DNA of 64,000 nt. It comes from Petrolisthes cinctipes. Its lineage: Eukaryota > Arthropoda > Malacostraca > Decapoda > Porcellanidae. This document shows positions 43,052-54,074 of the stretch, piece after piece (position 1 is the stretch's first letter; each line of letters begins with the position of its first letter). A model generated the notes under the pieces. That model was not told the origin of the DNA, searched no databases, and saw only the letters and a program-made list of their open reading frames with translations. The stretch lies in assembly GCA_033782935.1 (NCBI GenBank), contig JAWQEG010001541.1:1-64000 (forward strand), in the 5' to 3' direction. The translations under genes and the position numbers were made by a program.

Positions 43052-43620
43052 GCATGCGATGCGGTAGGTGGGAGGTGAGGTGGAGGCAATCACGTGCTAG
43101 TTAAGAGTGGTTGAGAGCGGAGGGCAGGAAAGGTAACCGAGCCCGGTGAGGCAGAAGCTAACGCCCCTCCCGACACTGGCTAGGTGAGTAGCCGTGGTGG
43201 GGCAGAAGTAGCTTATACCATATACCCGTAGACCATTCTGTTATAGACCAGAATTGTTACACATAAAGTCTTTATAGGCAGACTCGAGGGTTCGGGTCTA
43301 AGAGAGGAGGGGGGAGGTGACCATGGCAACCCCCCCCCCTCCCCCCCCCCCTTTATTCAAGTCTTCTGAGTTAGGGCTATGGCCCTCGCTCAGGTAATGC
43401 GATCCCGAGGGGATGAAGGAGGACACTAGGATCCAGATATCCTGTGTAATAATATATCCTGTCACTCATCATAGTAAAGTAATTGTTTGGAAAATGAATA
43501 CACAAGAATTCCGTAACAATGTAATTTATTTTTGTCTTTCCCTCACCATATGTACACGTAAAGAATGGGGATGAGCATGAAGCTGTACAAGATGTGGATG
43601 AGGTATGGGATGATAGTGAC
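43052..43620. other. DIRS 3' non-coding region
   Basis: Between ICR and recombinase stop. Contains a C-run pair (43329-43351) and no ORF. On the minus strand it is the 3' UTR of the element. Confidence 0.6.
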
Positions 43621-43625
43621 GGGAC

Positions 43626-44896
43626 TTAAGTCACCCGACCTTTTCTCTTCGGGCGGCCCCTCCCCCCCATGTGTCTCCCGCGGGGACCCTGGGGAATAGA
43701 AGGTGGAGTACCCATAGCCACACAGGGGGTAGGGGAGAGCGAGTGGAACAGGTACCTCGTCCTGAAGGAGGAAGTGGAAGCCCAGCCCCCCAAATCCCTG
43801 ACCCTCTCCACCGAGTGAGTCCTGAGGAAGGCGAGGAGGCGGCCACGCCCCTAACGCTGTGAGCCCTCGGGGCGTGTCCGGGATCCCCGTTCTCTATCAC
43901 TCGGCAGAGAAGGCGAGCGATTGACCTAGGGAAGAGAGGGTTACCGGACCTAGAGTTGTAGAAGAGGTGGTCCGGAGAAGCCCCTCTCGTCGCCTCCATG
44001 TATGCTACAAAGGCGTGGACTGGGCAGAGGGGGTGGAAATTTCCATCCCTCAGGAACGAGGGTACTGCGAGAGGGCCAATTCTGTCGTCAGCCTGCTCGT
44101 TCTTAGCTAGAAAAGCAGGAGAGGGGGAGATGGTTAAGGAAGTAAGGTTAGGGGTTACGGAAGAAAAGGCTGTGTGACGAGTCAGGGCTGCCAACTGAGA
44201 TGCCCTGTAACCTGTAGCTAAGGCGAGCAGGAAGAGAGCTTTCTGGAGGAGGTGACAAACCTCCAGAGGGACCCCCTCGAAGGTCAGGTAGGAAAGGACG
44301 CGGTGAAGGGACCAGGAGGGTGTCTGGGCCCGGTGAGGTGCGGTCCCCGCCCGAATCCCCATCCTCAGGAGAGAGAGAGGCCTCTCCGAAACCTTAATGT
44401 TAAAACCCAGGAGGAGGGGATCAGACAGGGCTGCGTGATGCGCAAGCACCGTCGCCGGGGCCCTGTTGGTGGAATCGGCGAGCCACGTGAGGAATTCCAG
44501 GACTGTGTCCTCCGAGATGACCCTGGAGGGGTGTCTTCGCAAGAAGTCCTGGAATCTTTTCCAGCACGATTCGTATGGTCGCACCGACGACTGACGATGA
44601 GCCCTCAACATCTTGTCCACTGTCTCCTTAGTGAACCTTTTGCTGAGGACTCCCCGTAGAAACTCCAAGCGTGTAGTTTCAGTGACGCTTGGAGTGGTGC
44701 AGACAGGGTGCTGGAGAGGCACGCCGATCCCAACTGAAGGGGATGAGGGCACCACCGGGACAACTCTCCGAACCACGGCTGTGCTGGCCAGAGGGGGGCT
44801 ATGAGGAGAACCCTCCCCCTGAACGTGCGCAGCTTGAGGATCGCCTTCAGGAGGACTGAAGTGGCTGGGGGTGGGAAGAGGTAGAGATGCCCCCAC
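43626..44896 (-). pseudogene. DIRS tyrosine recombinase
   Basis: The minus-strand frame 44896-43631 has a SAM-like N-terminal domain (RPYESCWKRFQDFLRRH, SEDTVLEFLTWLAD) and the catalytic Arg in ATGYRASQLAALTR. Further on is the HxxR box in HSVRGVAAS. After that the frame is wrong; another frame (43811-43626) supplies VRDLGGWASTSSFRTRYLFH, which carries the nucleophilic Tyr in the usual W-S-F-x-x-R-Y-L setting. One deleted base near 43831 accounts for the break. Such recombinases insert a circular DNA intermediate. The start of the ORF overlaps the RT ORF by about 290 bp, as is common in DIRS elements. Confidence 0.88.
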
Positions 44897-46518
44897 CTGT
44901 TCCAGTCCTCTGTGAAGGCGTCAAGGCCTCCCGCCTGGATGAGAATGTCAGGAACAGAGGGAGTAGGGCCGTGGATGGGGAGGCGAATAGGTCCACCTCC
45001 GGTGTCCCGTAGCGAAGGCAGAGAGACTCGAACACAAGGGGACGCAGTTGCCACTCGACTGACGTCCCCCTGAACCTGGATAGGGCGTCCGCCCAATCGT
45101 TCTCCCGCCCTGGCACGTAGCGGGCCGAGAGGTGAATGTCCCTCTTGGCCGCTATTGCGAAAATCTGTTCTGACAGGGACAGGAGAATTTCCGACCGTGC
45201 GGTGCCCTGTTTCTGTAGGCACTGCACGGCTGCAACGTTGTCCATATCGAAGCGGACGGCTATCCTGGCAAACTGAGGGTGTCTGTTGAGCCATTCCTTC
45301 GCTACCATCAACTCCCGGGCATTGATGTGCAGTAGCCTTTCCCCTTCCTTCCATCCCCCGCAACGTTGATGTCCCAGGCAAGACTGGTATCCCCAGCCTA
45401 CGTCCGAATGCGTCTGTCGCCACCGTGATCCCCGGGGGAGGGAACACCCAGGGGACCCGCTGACGCAGGGCACCGGGACGTAGCCAGGGGCGAAGGAGGC
45501 GGTGGAGAGAGGGGGACACTTGCCTGGGAAGGTGGAGGTTTACCTCCCGCGTCAGCCTCCTGTGTTTCAATCGTCCCAGGGACATTGCAGGGGCCGCGAA
45601 ATTTAGGGACCCGAGCAATGATTCCCACTGGCGGCGAGAGAAAGTACGGGAAAAATGTGCCTGGCGGACGTGGCGGAGGGTCCGGCGGGCGTTGTCTGGA
45701 GCGGGAGAGAGGGTGGCCGAAAGAGAGTCCCACTCTATTCCTAGCCAACACAGCTTGCGAGTGGGGGTGAGAGAGGACTTGGGGATGTTCAACAGGAACC
45801 CCATTTCCTCTAGCACTCCCCTCGCTACCCGGACGTTGTTTGCTACCTGCTCCTTGGAAGGGGCGTGAAGCAACCAATCGTCCAGGTACATGAGGGTGGG
45901 AACACCCGCCTCTGCCAGACGGGATGCCACCACCCTCACGAGCTTTGTGAAGACTCGCGGAGCTAGAGAAAGACCGAAAGGGAGCCTGGTAAACTGGAAC
46001 GTCTCGGTCCCCACCTGGAAGGCCAGAAAACGGCGAAACCTGGGGTGGATCGGGACGTGCCAGTATGCATCCTTGAGATCCAGGGATGCTAACCAGTCTC
46101 CCTTCCTCAGAACTGTGCGGACCTGAGCAACCGAAACCATCCTGAAATGTAATGTTTTCATGAATTTGTTTAGCTTGCTCAGGTCCATCACCAATCTCGT
46201 TTTTCCCTGGTCCTTTTTGGGGACCGTGAATAAACGAGAAAGAAAGACCCTTCCCGTCGCCCGCTCCACTACCCCTTTTTCCCGCATTTCTAACACATGC
46301 GGGACGACCGAAAGTGACACTTTGGTTGAGGCAGGAGGTAGACGTAGTGGCTGTAACGGGAAGAGACAGGTGTCAGTGAGAGTACCGTTAATCCTAATCC
46401 CCCGGGGCCCGAGGGACCCGGGGTGGTTGGAGGGTAAATGACGGGAGAGGCAGAGATTTTGACCGCAAGGGAAAATCTGATTTTGACCTAACGGTAACCC
46501 AAGGACGGGATTAGGCAT
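44605..46518 (-). pseudogene. DIRS reverse transcriptase and RNase H
   Basis: Starts MPNPVLGLPLG. RT: SRLFTVPKKDQGKTRLVMDL, ASLDLKDAYWHVPI, FTRLPFGLSLAPRVFTKL and an intact catalytic LMYLDDWLLHA. RNase H begins at TVATDA (about 45425), then an extra base at about 45407 shifts the frame. The correct frame is seen in 45473-44847: GWGYQSCLG, LLHINARELMVAKEWL, FDMDNVAAVQCL, YVPGRENDWADALSR, EVDLFASP. A compensating shift near 44935 restores the first frame (AGGLDAFTEDWNRWG, LLIAPLWPAQPWF). About 470 bp are therefore misread, which removes RNase H from this copy. Confidence 0.92.
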
Positions 46519-46886
46519 AATTCATATGTCAGAATAGGAAAGATGACAGTTACTCACCGGAACAGTAATCCAGGGCCATGACAGGCCCTGGCGAATTATC
46601 TTTGCTGCCCAGCCGTGGGCGGGCCAGGCTGCTGACCACCCTGTGAGACAGCCCAGAGTGGGACCCTCAAGTGGAGCGGTCCTTCTGGGAGGGGTGGTTG
46701 AAGGAGGACTTGGGCTTGGAGTAGGACTTGGAGCCCTGTCCCCTTCCCCGAAACGGCTGCTGGCCCCTCTGGGAGGGCCTGTTGTGTGCTTTCGGGGGAG
46801 TGGGATAGGAGGGCCTCGGTAGCCTGGAGGGCTGGGAGGGCCTCCGGGGCTGGTAGGCTGGTCTGGATGGCTGTGGGGCACGTGGC

Positions 46887-46986
46887 CTACGGACAAACAG
46901 AATGATTAGGAACCAAAGTAGACCCGAAAATCCTTCCATTTCACCCCCGTGAAAACTCGGGTAAGACGAACACGAGAGGTACTTAC
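46887..46986 (-). other. Intron 2 of DIRS gag (100 bp)
   Basis: Donor CCAA|GTAAGT at 46986 and acceptor CTGTTTGTCCGTAG| ending at 46887. Phase 2; AA+G forms a Lys codon leading into the basic exon C. Confidence 0.78.
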
Positions 46987-47247
46987 TTGGAGGTGGAGGG
47001 TTTTGGTAAATTGATTACCGCTGGGAGGGAGGCGAAGATTGTGTCTGTCGCTGGTTGATCAAAGAGGGCAGGGGACAGGGGGGCAGCTCGCTACACTCCC
47101 CTCTGTGCCATCTCCGGCGCAGATTTAGCCGCCGCCTGGCGGGCTGCCAGTCTTGCCTCGGCGAAAGCCTTCGCCTCCTCCCGCATGAAGTGGGTCGCCA
47201 TCGCCGCCACGCCCTCCATCACGGTGGCCATGGAAGAGAGGGTGTTA

Positions 47248-47364
47248 CTGTAAGGGGTAAACAAGGAAAAAACCGAGCGAACCCGGGGATAAGTACCCGG
47301 GAGTAACAGAGAGACCCTCTACCCAGTATCCCTAATAAACATGACACACGAGTAAGGTACTCAC
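47248..47364 (-). other. Intron 1 of DIRS gag (117 bp)
   Basis: Minus-strand donor GC|GTGAGT at 47364 and acceptor TTTACCCCTTACAG| ending at 47248. Phase 2; splicing joins GC+T and the frame stays open. Confidence 0.75.
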
Positions 47365-49037
47365 GCTAGCTGTACACCCGACATCTCGTGGTAGGAGTTG
47401 GTAAGGGAGTTGAGGCAGTCCCTGATCAACGAGGCGGCTGCCCCCGTGGAGATGGTGTGGGCCAACTCTAGACGGGTAGCAGACTCTGCCTGTCGCAACT
47501 TGCCATCGGGCTCCTTCAGCTGATAGGGGACCGGGGGCTCCTTCTCCGTCTTCCACAGGCACTCCCTCAAGCCCGGGGGGGCCCGGGAATGAGGGAGGAT
47601 GACGGGGAAAGACGGAGGAGGGGGCTTCCTGGGCGCGTTGTTTCTCTGGTGGTTCTGGGACTTAAGGAGAAGGGCTGGAATGTCCAGGTCCCCTTCGCCC
47701 TTATCCCCCGGGAAGTACGCGTCCGGGGAAAGGAGGAGCGCCGTGTTACCGTGGGAGCGGTCAATCCTCCAAGCCCCGGACAAGTGCAGCTGGCTGTACT
47801 CCACCAGAAAACCCATCGCGTCCAGGGTCGCCGCAGAGGACACCCTAGATGAAGTGGGTACGGGCGCTGAGATAGGACGGACCTTGTAGAAGGGAATAGC
47901 CTCGCCCTTCTCATCCGCCCCCCACTTCACCAGGACGTCATCCCTCCGGTTCCACACGTCTGGTTGAGCCGTGTCCGGAGACCAAGCCACCAGTCTGCCC
48001 TCCTCCGAAGAGTGGGTCCAGGTAGGAGGGAGAAGAGACCAAGAGTAGGGAAGGTATCCGTCTCCCGAAGGAGGGGGTGACGGGGACGGAGGTGCGGAGG
48101 TAACCAACTCCTCAGCTACGTCCCCCGACGGAGACTCGAGTCCCGGGGAAACGGGAGGCACGAAAAGGACTCCCCCATCCCCAGGAGGACTCGCGCCCTC
48201 AACGGGATCAGCAGCGGGAGGCGGGGGAAAAAGAGCGGGTTCCGTAGCGACAGCCGGAGGCTGCGCGATGGACGCCCCAGGAAAAGCGTGAGGAATAAGG
48301 GTGTGGAAGATCTTAACTATCTTCCTCGACGAGGGGCTGTCCCCCCCCCACTTACCCTTGCGGGATTTGCGGCCGGGCGAAGGAGAGCTCCCCGACGACG
48401 AAGAAGAGGAAGAGGACGACGAAGAAGAGGAGGAAGGAGAACGGCGACGAGCACGGGACTTCCTGGAGTGGCGGGACCTTTTAGCTGAACGCTTGCGTCC
48501 TCTAGAGAGGCCTGAGGAGCCAGCTCTAGCAGGAGGCGAAGCTGGGGGTTCCCTGCTGGGCCCTTGTACCGGTGAGGTAGTCGGGGGAACCAGCGCGACA
48601 GACTCGCTCGTTTCCCGGGGGGCTAAGCCCCGAGAAGGAGTCGTAGTACCGTCTAGGGAAGGAGGCTCAATCTCTCGGGCCTCAGGAGGTTCTAGCCCCT
48701 GAGACTCCGAGAGACAGGAAGAAGGGTAACGGGTCCTGAATAAACCCAGGTCCGCTCCCAAAATCGGGTCCACCCACTCCAAAGAAGAACCGTCTCGTTT
48801 GTGGGCCATTCTCCTAGCCCTCGTCCACGCCATACGAAGAGAAGCAAGGGCGGGGAGCTTGGAGCGGGCAGAAGGGGAAGTAACCCGACACAACTCAGCC
48901 CAGGGGCGGCACACACCACACACCAAAGGGTCGTAACCCAAGGGAGTGAAGCAGGGTGCATGAGGCGAACAGTGCAGGTGTCCGTCAGGCGAGACCCGCA
49001 CGGTACACCCCGAAGCAGCACAAAGGGCACGAGTAGG

Positions 49038-49838
49038 CTGAGGGAGAAAAGAATACACAAACATGGGTTAACAAGTGCAAACACTGGAACACAGAAGACA
49101 CGAAACCCATCCTCCCCGAAGGAAAGAAGCGCGGGACACGCCCGCTGTACCCGGGGACCAGGACACGACCCCCCACACTCGCGCACCCGACCAGGGAAAA
49201 ACCCCGTAAAACCAAAACAGCCCGCCACATGGAGCGGGTAAAAGAGGGCCCCCCGGACAGAAGGATCCAGAAGGAGGGGGAGGAGGGGACCCGGTAGCCT
49301 GAGAAGAAACACTCCAGGCTAAAAATAATGGAAAAACACCAAAAATCAAATAAAAAACCCCCGCCCGGGAGACGAAGAGAGAACCAGGGCACAATTCTCA
49401 CTCCCCTTTAACGAGAGGGGACACATAATAATCGGGGAAGGCAAGAGGAAGGGCTGCAAAGACCCCATGTGCTCACCACGTGGGGAGGTGAAGTCCCACG
49501 TGGCACCCACTAACCTCGCTAAAAACCCCAGAAACCCCGATAAAATACACATGAAGAATGTACTAGTGGCAGGAGGAAAGGTGAAAGGGGGGAAAGACGG
49601 AGAAAAACTCCGAACAAAGGGGCTGAAAAGCCCCCCTTCGCTAAGGAAAAGAGAACTCAATCCTAACGAAGAAAAAAACCCCATAAACACCTAAAACCCT
49701 CCTAGAATACACACACGATACATCTGCAAAGCAGGCTAGCCACTAGAACACAAAAGAAACAATAGCAGGAACACGTGACACAATACCATAGTGTAGCAGC
49801 GAGGAGCGTGGATGTTGACTGACACGTGTTCCGCGACA
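49038..49838 (-). other. DIRS 5' region with likely further intron
   Basis: A pyrimidine-rich acceptor (TTCTTTTCTCCCTCAG, ending at 49038) lies just before gag exon A. Candidate donors on the minus strand are GTGAGC near 49474 and GTTAGT near 49514; I cannot choose between them or find the first coding exon. Open frames here are not convincing proteins. Confidence 0.5.
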
Positions 49839-50049
49839 GAGTGGGCGAGCGGTATTCAGCGGAGGAGAAGCTTAATACCTCACCGCGCCACCACCAGGTG
49901 GCTCCACTATCAGTACAGCGCCAGATTTGAATTTTATTTACTTCTTATGAACGTCACGGAATTGACCCTTCCAACCCAGATTATGCCTATACGGGGCCTG
50001 GGCTTGTGAAGGGGCGTATTCTATAGCAATCCAGCTGTGCTGGTTTCAC
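49839..50049. repeat. DIRS inverted terminal repeat (gag side)
   Basis: The 211-bp partner of 42685-42895. It is followed by a 14-bp outer extension ending in TAG at 50061-50063. Confidence 0.95.
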
Positions 50050-51598
50050 TATACCAATAATAGGTAAATTGACGAACTCGAGCTACCCTCTGGAACGGCA
50101 AATAAAGGTACAGTTGGAAGACAGATATTTTTAAATAAAGAATATGATGAAGTACTCTGAACAGAATTTACCCAACTTTTCAAGTGAGGTTAGAAAATTA
50201 GCTCATAATCAGATTACAAATAGCAGGGCTAAAAGAGGATTATTTGACATTGGAGGGGTAATTGCTAAAATTCTATTTGGAACAGCTACTAGTGACGATG
50301 TAGAAGATCTGGGACGCAGACTAGAGATTTTAAACAAGGTGATTGTAGAACAAAATAGGGTAATAGATAGTACGTTTTCCTTGGCAGCTAATGTGGCAGA
50401 AGAAGTAAATGGAGTTATTGAAAAGACTAATGAGGTAATTAAGGAATTAGACAGGTTAGCTAAACATTTGGATTTTACAATGTTTGTGTTAAACCTAGAT
50501 CAATATTTAAATATTGTGGAAAATTACATAAATGGACTGAATGCTCAAACCAGAAAACTACTCCATAACCTAGGGAATGCAGCGCTGGGTAAGGCAGACG
50601 CTGACCTTCTGTCAGTAGTTGATCTTCAAAGGGTGGTTGATGTGGCTAGAATTAAGCATGGTTTGAATCCTTTCTTTGAAGGTGAATCTGTATCTTACTA
50701 CTATCCACTTTTGGAATCATGCTTAACGACTAAAACTATTCTTATTCACATTCCCACAAAACATCAGGTTCATTTTAACATATGGTCAGTGAAGCCATTT
50801 CCTATGAGGTTAGGGGCGGAGATCATGATGTTAAATGTGGATTATGATTATATTATTGCATCTCAGGATCGCTCACTGGTGGTTGTAGTTACCAAGGAAC
50901 AGCTAGAAGATTGTCATACAGCATATTACTATTTGAAGGTGTGCCCAGCTCTAAATTTTATTTTTACAGGACCTGAGGAATCCCAGTGTGAATTGTCATT
51001 AATCCAGGCTGATGCTTCAAGCTCCATTAAACATTGTGAGTACCTGAGACCAAAAAGGAAGTCAGATGTTTATGTAACGTATTTTCAGGGCATTGCGTAT
51101 TATACATTCACTAAGCCCGCAAGAGCAACTATTATTTGTGAAAATGGCCCTTCAGGAGCAAAACATGTGTCTGAGGTGGGTACGTTTGTAGTTCCACCTG
51201 CGTGTTCATTTTCAAGCAATACTAAAACAGTTCTGGCCACGAAGCATCATCTTGGATTGGTCCTAAATAAATCTGTGGAATTTGTGAAAGTCCATCCTCC
51301 TCTCCCAGCAAACTTTTCTACTGTTAATATGGATTCTGAGAAAATAAGATTGATGGAATTGTTAAACATGTCTGATATTCATCCTGTAATTGAATCTGCT
51401 CTACCTTTCCATCTGCAACAGGTAGCTGTGTACCCTTGGTCCGGAGTGACTACTTTATTATTCATATTATATTTCATGTTCTCTTGTTACCTGTTCAGGA
51501 GTTTGAGGGTTTTGAATGGTGAGATTAAAAAGAAGAAAAACAGAAGATCAAGAAATATAGAGGTCCACCATACACAACCTAGGGAAGATGAATTGTAA

Positions 51599-51948
51599 GG
51601 ATAATTTTAAGGACACCCCAACAACTAGGTAGTACACTACACGGTTAGTTTTAGGGATTTAGAATTAAGGAATTGTATGAATGTGTATTATATTTTATTA
51701 TCCATGTATAATTACTTAATTTAAGGAAGTATTATTAATTATCCATTGTATCATTCACGAGCTCAACAATTTATTTTTCTTTTATGTTAATTCATCCAAT
51801 GTGTATATATTTCATCTTGTATATATTATATATGTATGTTACCATGTCAAGAGTGAATCTAATAATCAGGAAGGCTAAGCATTGATTAAAGTAAATTTAA
51901 TGTTATTGTGAACTGCAGGGACGCAGTTGTTTTAGCGTGGCCGAGCAA
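51599..51948 (+). other. 3' non-coding region of the LTR element
   Basis: About 350 bp between the env stop and the 3' LTR. AT-rich. No clear polypurine tract abuts the LTR (the last bases read ggccgagcaa), which is unusual for a Gypsy-type element. Confidence 0.55.
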
Positions 51949-52674
51949 TGTATCCGCGATTGATCACGTTCGCGATACATGATACACCTATGGTGGTGGA
52001 ACATACCGTTAGGCCAAAGCAGTTCAAGCTAGTTTCATTAGACACAACATCCTTTGAAAAGTGCTGAGTAGCAGCGTGAGGGAATCTTCCATGCTGAGCT
52101 ACTGATTGCTAGATTCACTCTGTAATTATCTATATGTTAATCTCTCTACTATAATCAACTCCATATTGTCATCTCGTATGTAGAGAAAGGGACAATATAT
52201 ATTTACTCACTTTATTCTTATATAAACTCATATCTAACTTATCCAGATTTCATATGTAAGCTTAGCATTGTAAATAGCATCATCGACAACCTGCCATCTG
52301 AGAAAGGGTGTTGCAGTGTATACCACGAGCGGGGACTACCAGAGAGAGAAGGCGCATTACAAGCCCTGCCTTGGCTACAACAGGTTCACCTCCTACCTTA
52401 TATTAGAGAGACACGAGTTGTCTGTATAACCTGTAACCTATACATAATATATTCAGTAAATAGAGACAAGTCCACGAGTTTACTCTAAACCTTGAGTAAC
52501 TAACTTAGTTCCCCAGGAAGACTAGAGTGGTAGTTCAGAGCAACGGTAAGTTGGCTGAAACCAGAGGTCTACATCGGCGTAGTAAGTAATACTAGCCGGA
52601 GAGAGTAAGTGAGAGTTTCCAGCAGGTGTTTCCGAGAGAAGCTGTTGCTGAGCTTGGGCGACTCCACGAGTACA
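51949..52674 (+). repeat. 3' LTR, 726 bp
   Basis: Same length as the 5' LTR. Nine substitutions counted by eye, eight of them transitions. Same TG...CA ends and TATATAAA at 52219-52226. Confidence 0.95.
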
Positions 52675-52928
52675 GGCGTTACCCGTGACAAGCGGGATCA
52701 AAGTCACACCAGAATATAGACAATTATGTCGAGTAAAATAATTGAAAGTACAAAGATAAAACATGATTACCAAAGCATAAATATGGTAGTAATATACGAC
52801 AAGTACATCAATACATTTTGTCCACAGGCCGTCTCTCACCACACGTCTGTTTGGTGTGTGTGTTGCTACATGCAACTCCTATACTCGTGTGTGTGTGGTC
52901 AATGTATCACCTGCTTACACTCGTGTGT

Positions 52929-52972
<44 letters not shown>

Positions 52973-53016
52973 CCTATACTCGTGTGTGTGTGTGGTCAAT
53001 GTATCACCTGCTTACA

Positions 53017-53063
<47 letters not shown>

Positions 53064-53167
53064 CTCCTATACTCGTGTGTGTGGTCAATGTATCACCTGC
53101 TTACACTTGTGTGTGTGTTAGCTTGGTTATTATCTGTGTGTGTGTGTATGTGTTAGCTTGGTCATTA

Positions 53168-53204
<37 letters not shown>

Positions 53205-53431
53205 ACCGTATGACCACAGCCTCCTCCTTCTCCGCTTCTTCCTCCCTCCTCTACTCAAACATAATTATATCGTATTGACAAAGTAATGTAAATCCACACA
53301 CAAGTTATATACACATTCACAAAATATATTATAATTATCAAGACTTTGTGTGTAGTGACGATTCTATCATTTGTATTGACTACTGGGTTGGTTTTCCCAC
53401 TTTTTGTTTACATATCTAAATTTGGAATATG
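52675..53431. repeat. Flank with composite TG minisatellite
   Basis: From 52874 three units of about 93-94 bp begin with 'ctcctatactcgtgtgtg', then 'gtcaatgtatcacctgctta', then a TG tract (starts about 52876, 52971, 53064). Another TG tract is at 53170-53201. The rest shows no gene. Confidence 0.85.
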
Positions 53432-53435
53432 TTAA

Positions 53436-54074
53436 CCCCTAGAGACCGACTTTTTTTTTTATTATTTTCACCCCCAGCCGACTTCTGGGGGTCAATTTTC
53501 AACTTTCATGTAGGCAAATTTTGTTCTTACAGAATGAAAGAGCTTGAATTTACGCACCAGGAACTGAAAACGGGAGCCTCCTAGGTGTACGCGTTTGCGT
53601 ATGACAGAGCATAAAAGTCCGAAAATAAATAAAATGGTATCCCCTGAAACGCATGAAAGAAAACCTCATACGCTCTGCGTACGCTCTAAACATGTAAATA
53701 AACACCTAAACAATGCGTCTAAGTGGTTTTCAATGATAATAAACGTATTTCAGTGTAATTTTGTCTGTCTAGACTCTCCTGGAGTATAGTAGACAGCAGC
53801 GAGATACGAGAAACATAAGAAAACACCATGTAGTGGTGAGATGGGGTCCTTGTTGGTGGGGGTAGGTCTAGGCTCCACCCACCAGCATACGCAGTTGCCA
53901 GACACCACTACCACAGTCAAACCTTTTCTCAAGGACGTTAGCTTTCCATCGTTACCAACGCCAGCTCGCTAGCTACTCGCTACAGTTTTTTATAGGTACG
54001 TCGACATATCGGTTATTCGGAGCGAACCATTAATTTTTTTATCACCGACATGTCGGTTGATCGGTCTTAAGGGG
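53436..54074. mobile_element. piggyBac-like MITE, 639 bp
   Basis: TTAA flanks both ends (53432-53435, 54075-54078). Termini: CCCCTAGAGACCGAC on the left; the complement of the right end reads CCCCTTAAGACCGATC. TTAA targets and CCCY ends are piggyBac hallmarks. No transposase ORF. Confidence 0.7.

Larger units (their letters stand above)
46667..49037 (-). pseudogene. DIRS gag-like ORF1 in three exons
   Basis: Exon A (49037-47365) encodes a Cys/His-rich start (CAASGCTVRVSPDGHLHC, then CGVCRPW), a basic Arg/Ser tract (RSRHSRKSRARRRS) with 14 or more Ser, and an acidic/proline-rich middle ending ATRLELAHTISTGAAASLIR and MSGVQLA. Exon B (47247-46987) gives MATVMEGVAAMATHFMREEA and an Ala-rich helix, with one in-frame TAG (47091-47093). 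Exon C (46886-46667) is basic (QPFRGRGQGSKSYSKPK) and ends at TGA. Two introns with good consensus join them and keep the frame. A strong acceptor at 49038-49039 suggests a further upstream exon, not located. The function is presumed RNA packaging. Confidence 0.8.
42637..50063 (-). mobile_element. Complete DIRS1-like retrotransposon
   Basis: A minus-strand element of 7.4 kb with gag, RT/RNase H and tyrosine recombinase in the usual order. It has 211-bp inverted terminal repeats (42685-42895 and 49839-50049, about three differences), distinct outer extensions at each end, and an internal complementary region (42949-43051) complementary to both outer ends and joined at CTA. TAG occurs at both borders (42637-42639, 50061-50063), consistent with recombinase-mediated insertion at a trinucleotide rather than by DDE integrase. 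It sits in env of the surrounding LTR element. Confidence 0.92.
42405..51598 (+). pseudogene. env, F-type fusion glycoprotein, split by DIRS element
   Basis: Part one, 42405-42639, opens with a signal peptide (MRTLGVFCVMLVVAFVSS). Part two, 50064-51598, is in the same frame: the codon broken at the junction and all following codons stay open except a TAA at 50132-50134. The second part has a furin-like RAKR (50225-50236), followed directly by a GLFDIGGVIAKILFG fusion-peptide-like segment, a heptad-rich helix (about 50290-50480), conserved cysteines, and a C-terminal membrane span (about residues 435-452 of the ATG-50144 frame, VTTLLFILYFMFSCYLF) with a basic tail. This is the layout of errantivirus Env and baculovirus F proteins. 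Without the insert it would be about 589 codons. The insertion and the stop inactivate it. Confidence 0.88.
35943..52674 (+). mobile_element. Env-bearing (errantivirus-like) LTR element with nested DIRS
   Basis: Two 726-bp LTRs (35943-36668, 51949-52674) bound gag, pol and env on the plus strand. Subtracting the DIRS insert (7424 bp) gives about 9.3 kb, normal for an endogenous retrovirus-like Gypsy element with env. The LTRs differ at about nine positions by my count (roughly 98.8% identity), so the insertion is fairly young. No target duplication is seen: the left flank ends ACCAT, the right flank starts GGCGT. Lesions in gag, pol and env mean the copy cannot act by itself. Confidence 0.92.

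Noticed and set aside
47355..49401. Several 100-200-residue ORFs on both strands in the DIRS gag region
   Set aside because: They overlap gag exon A in other frames; the high GC content keeps stops rare. Only the frame with Cys/His and basic tracts and valid splice junctions was kept.
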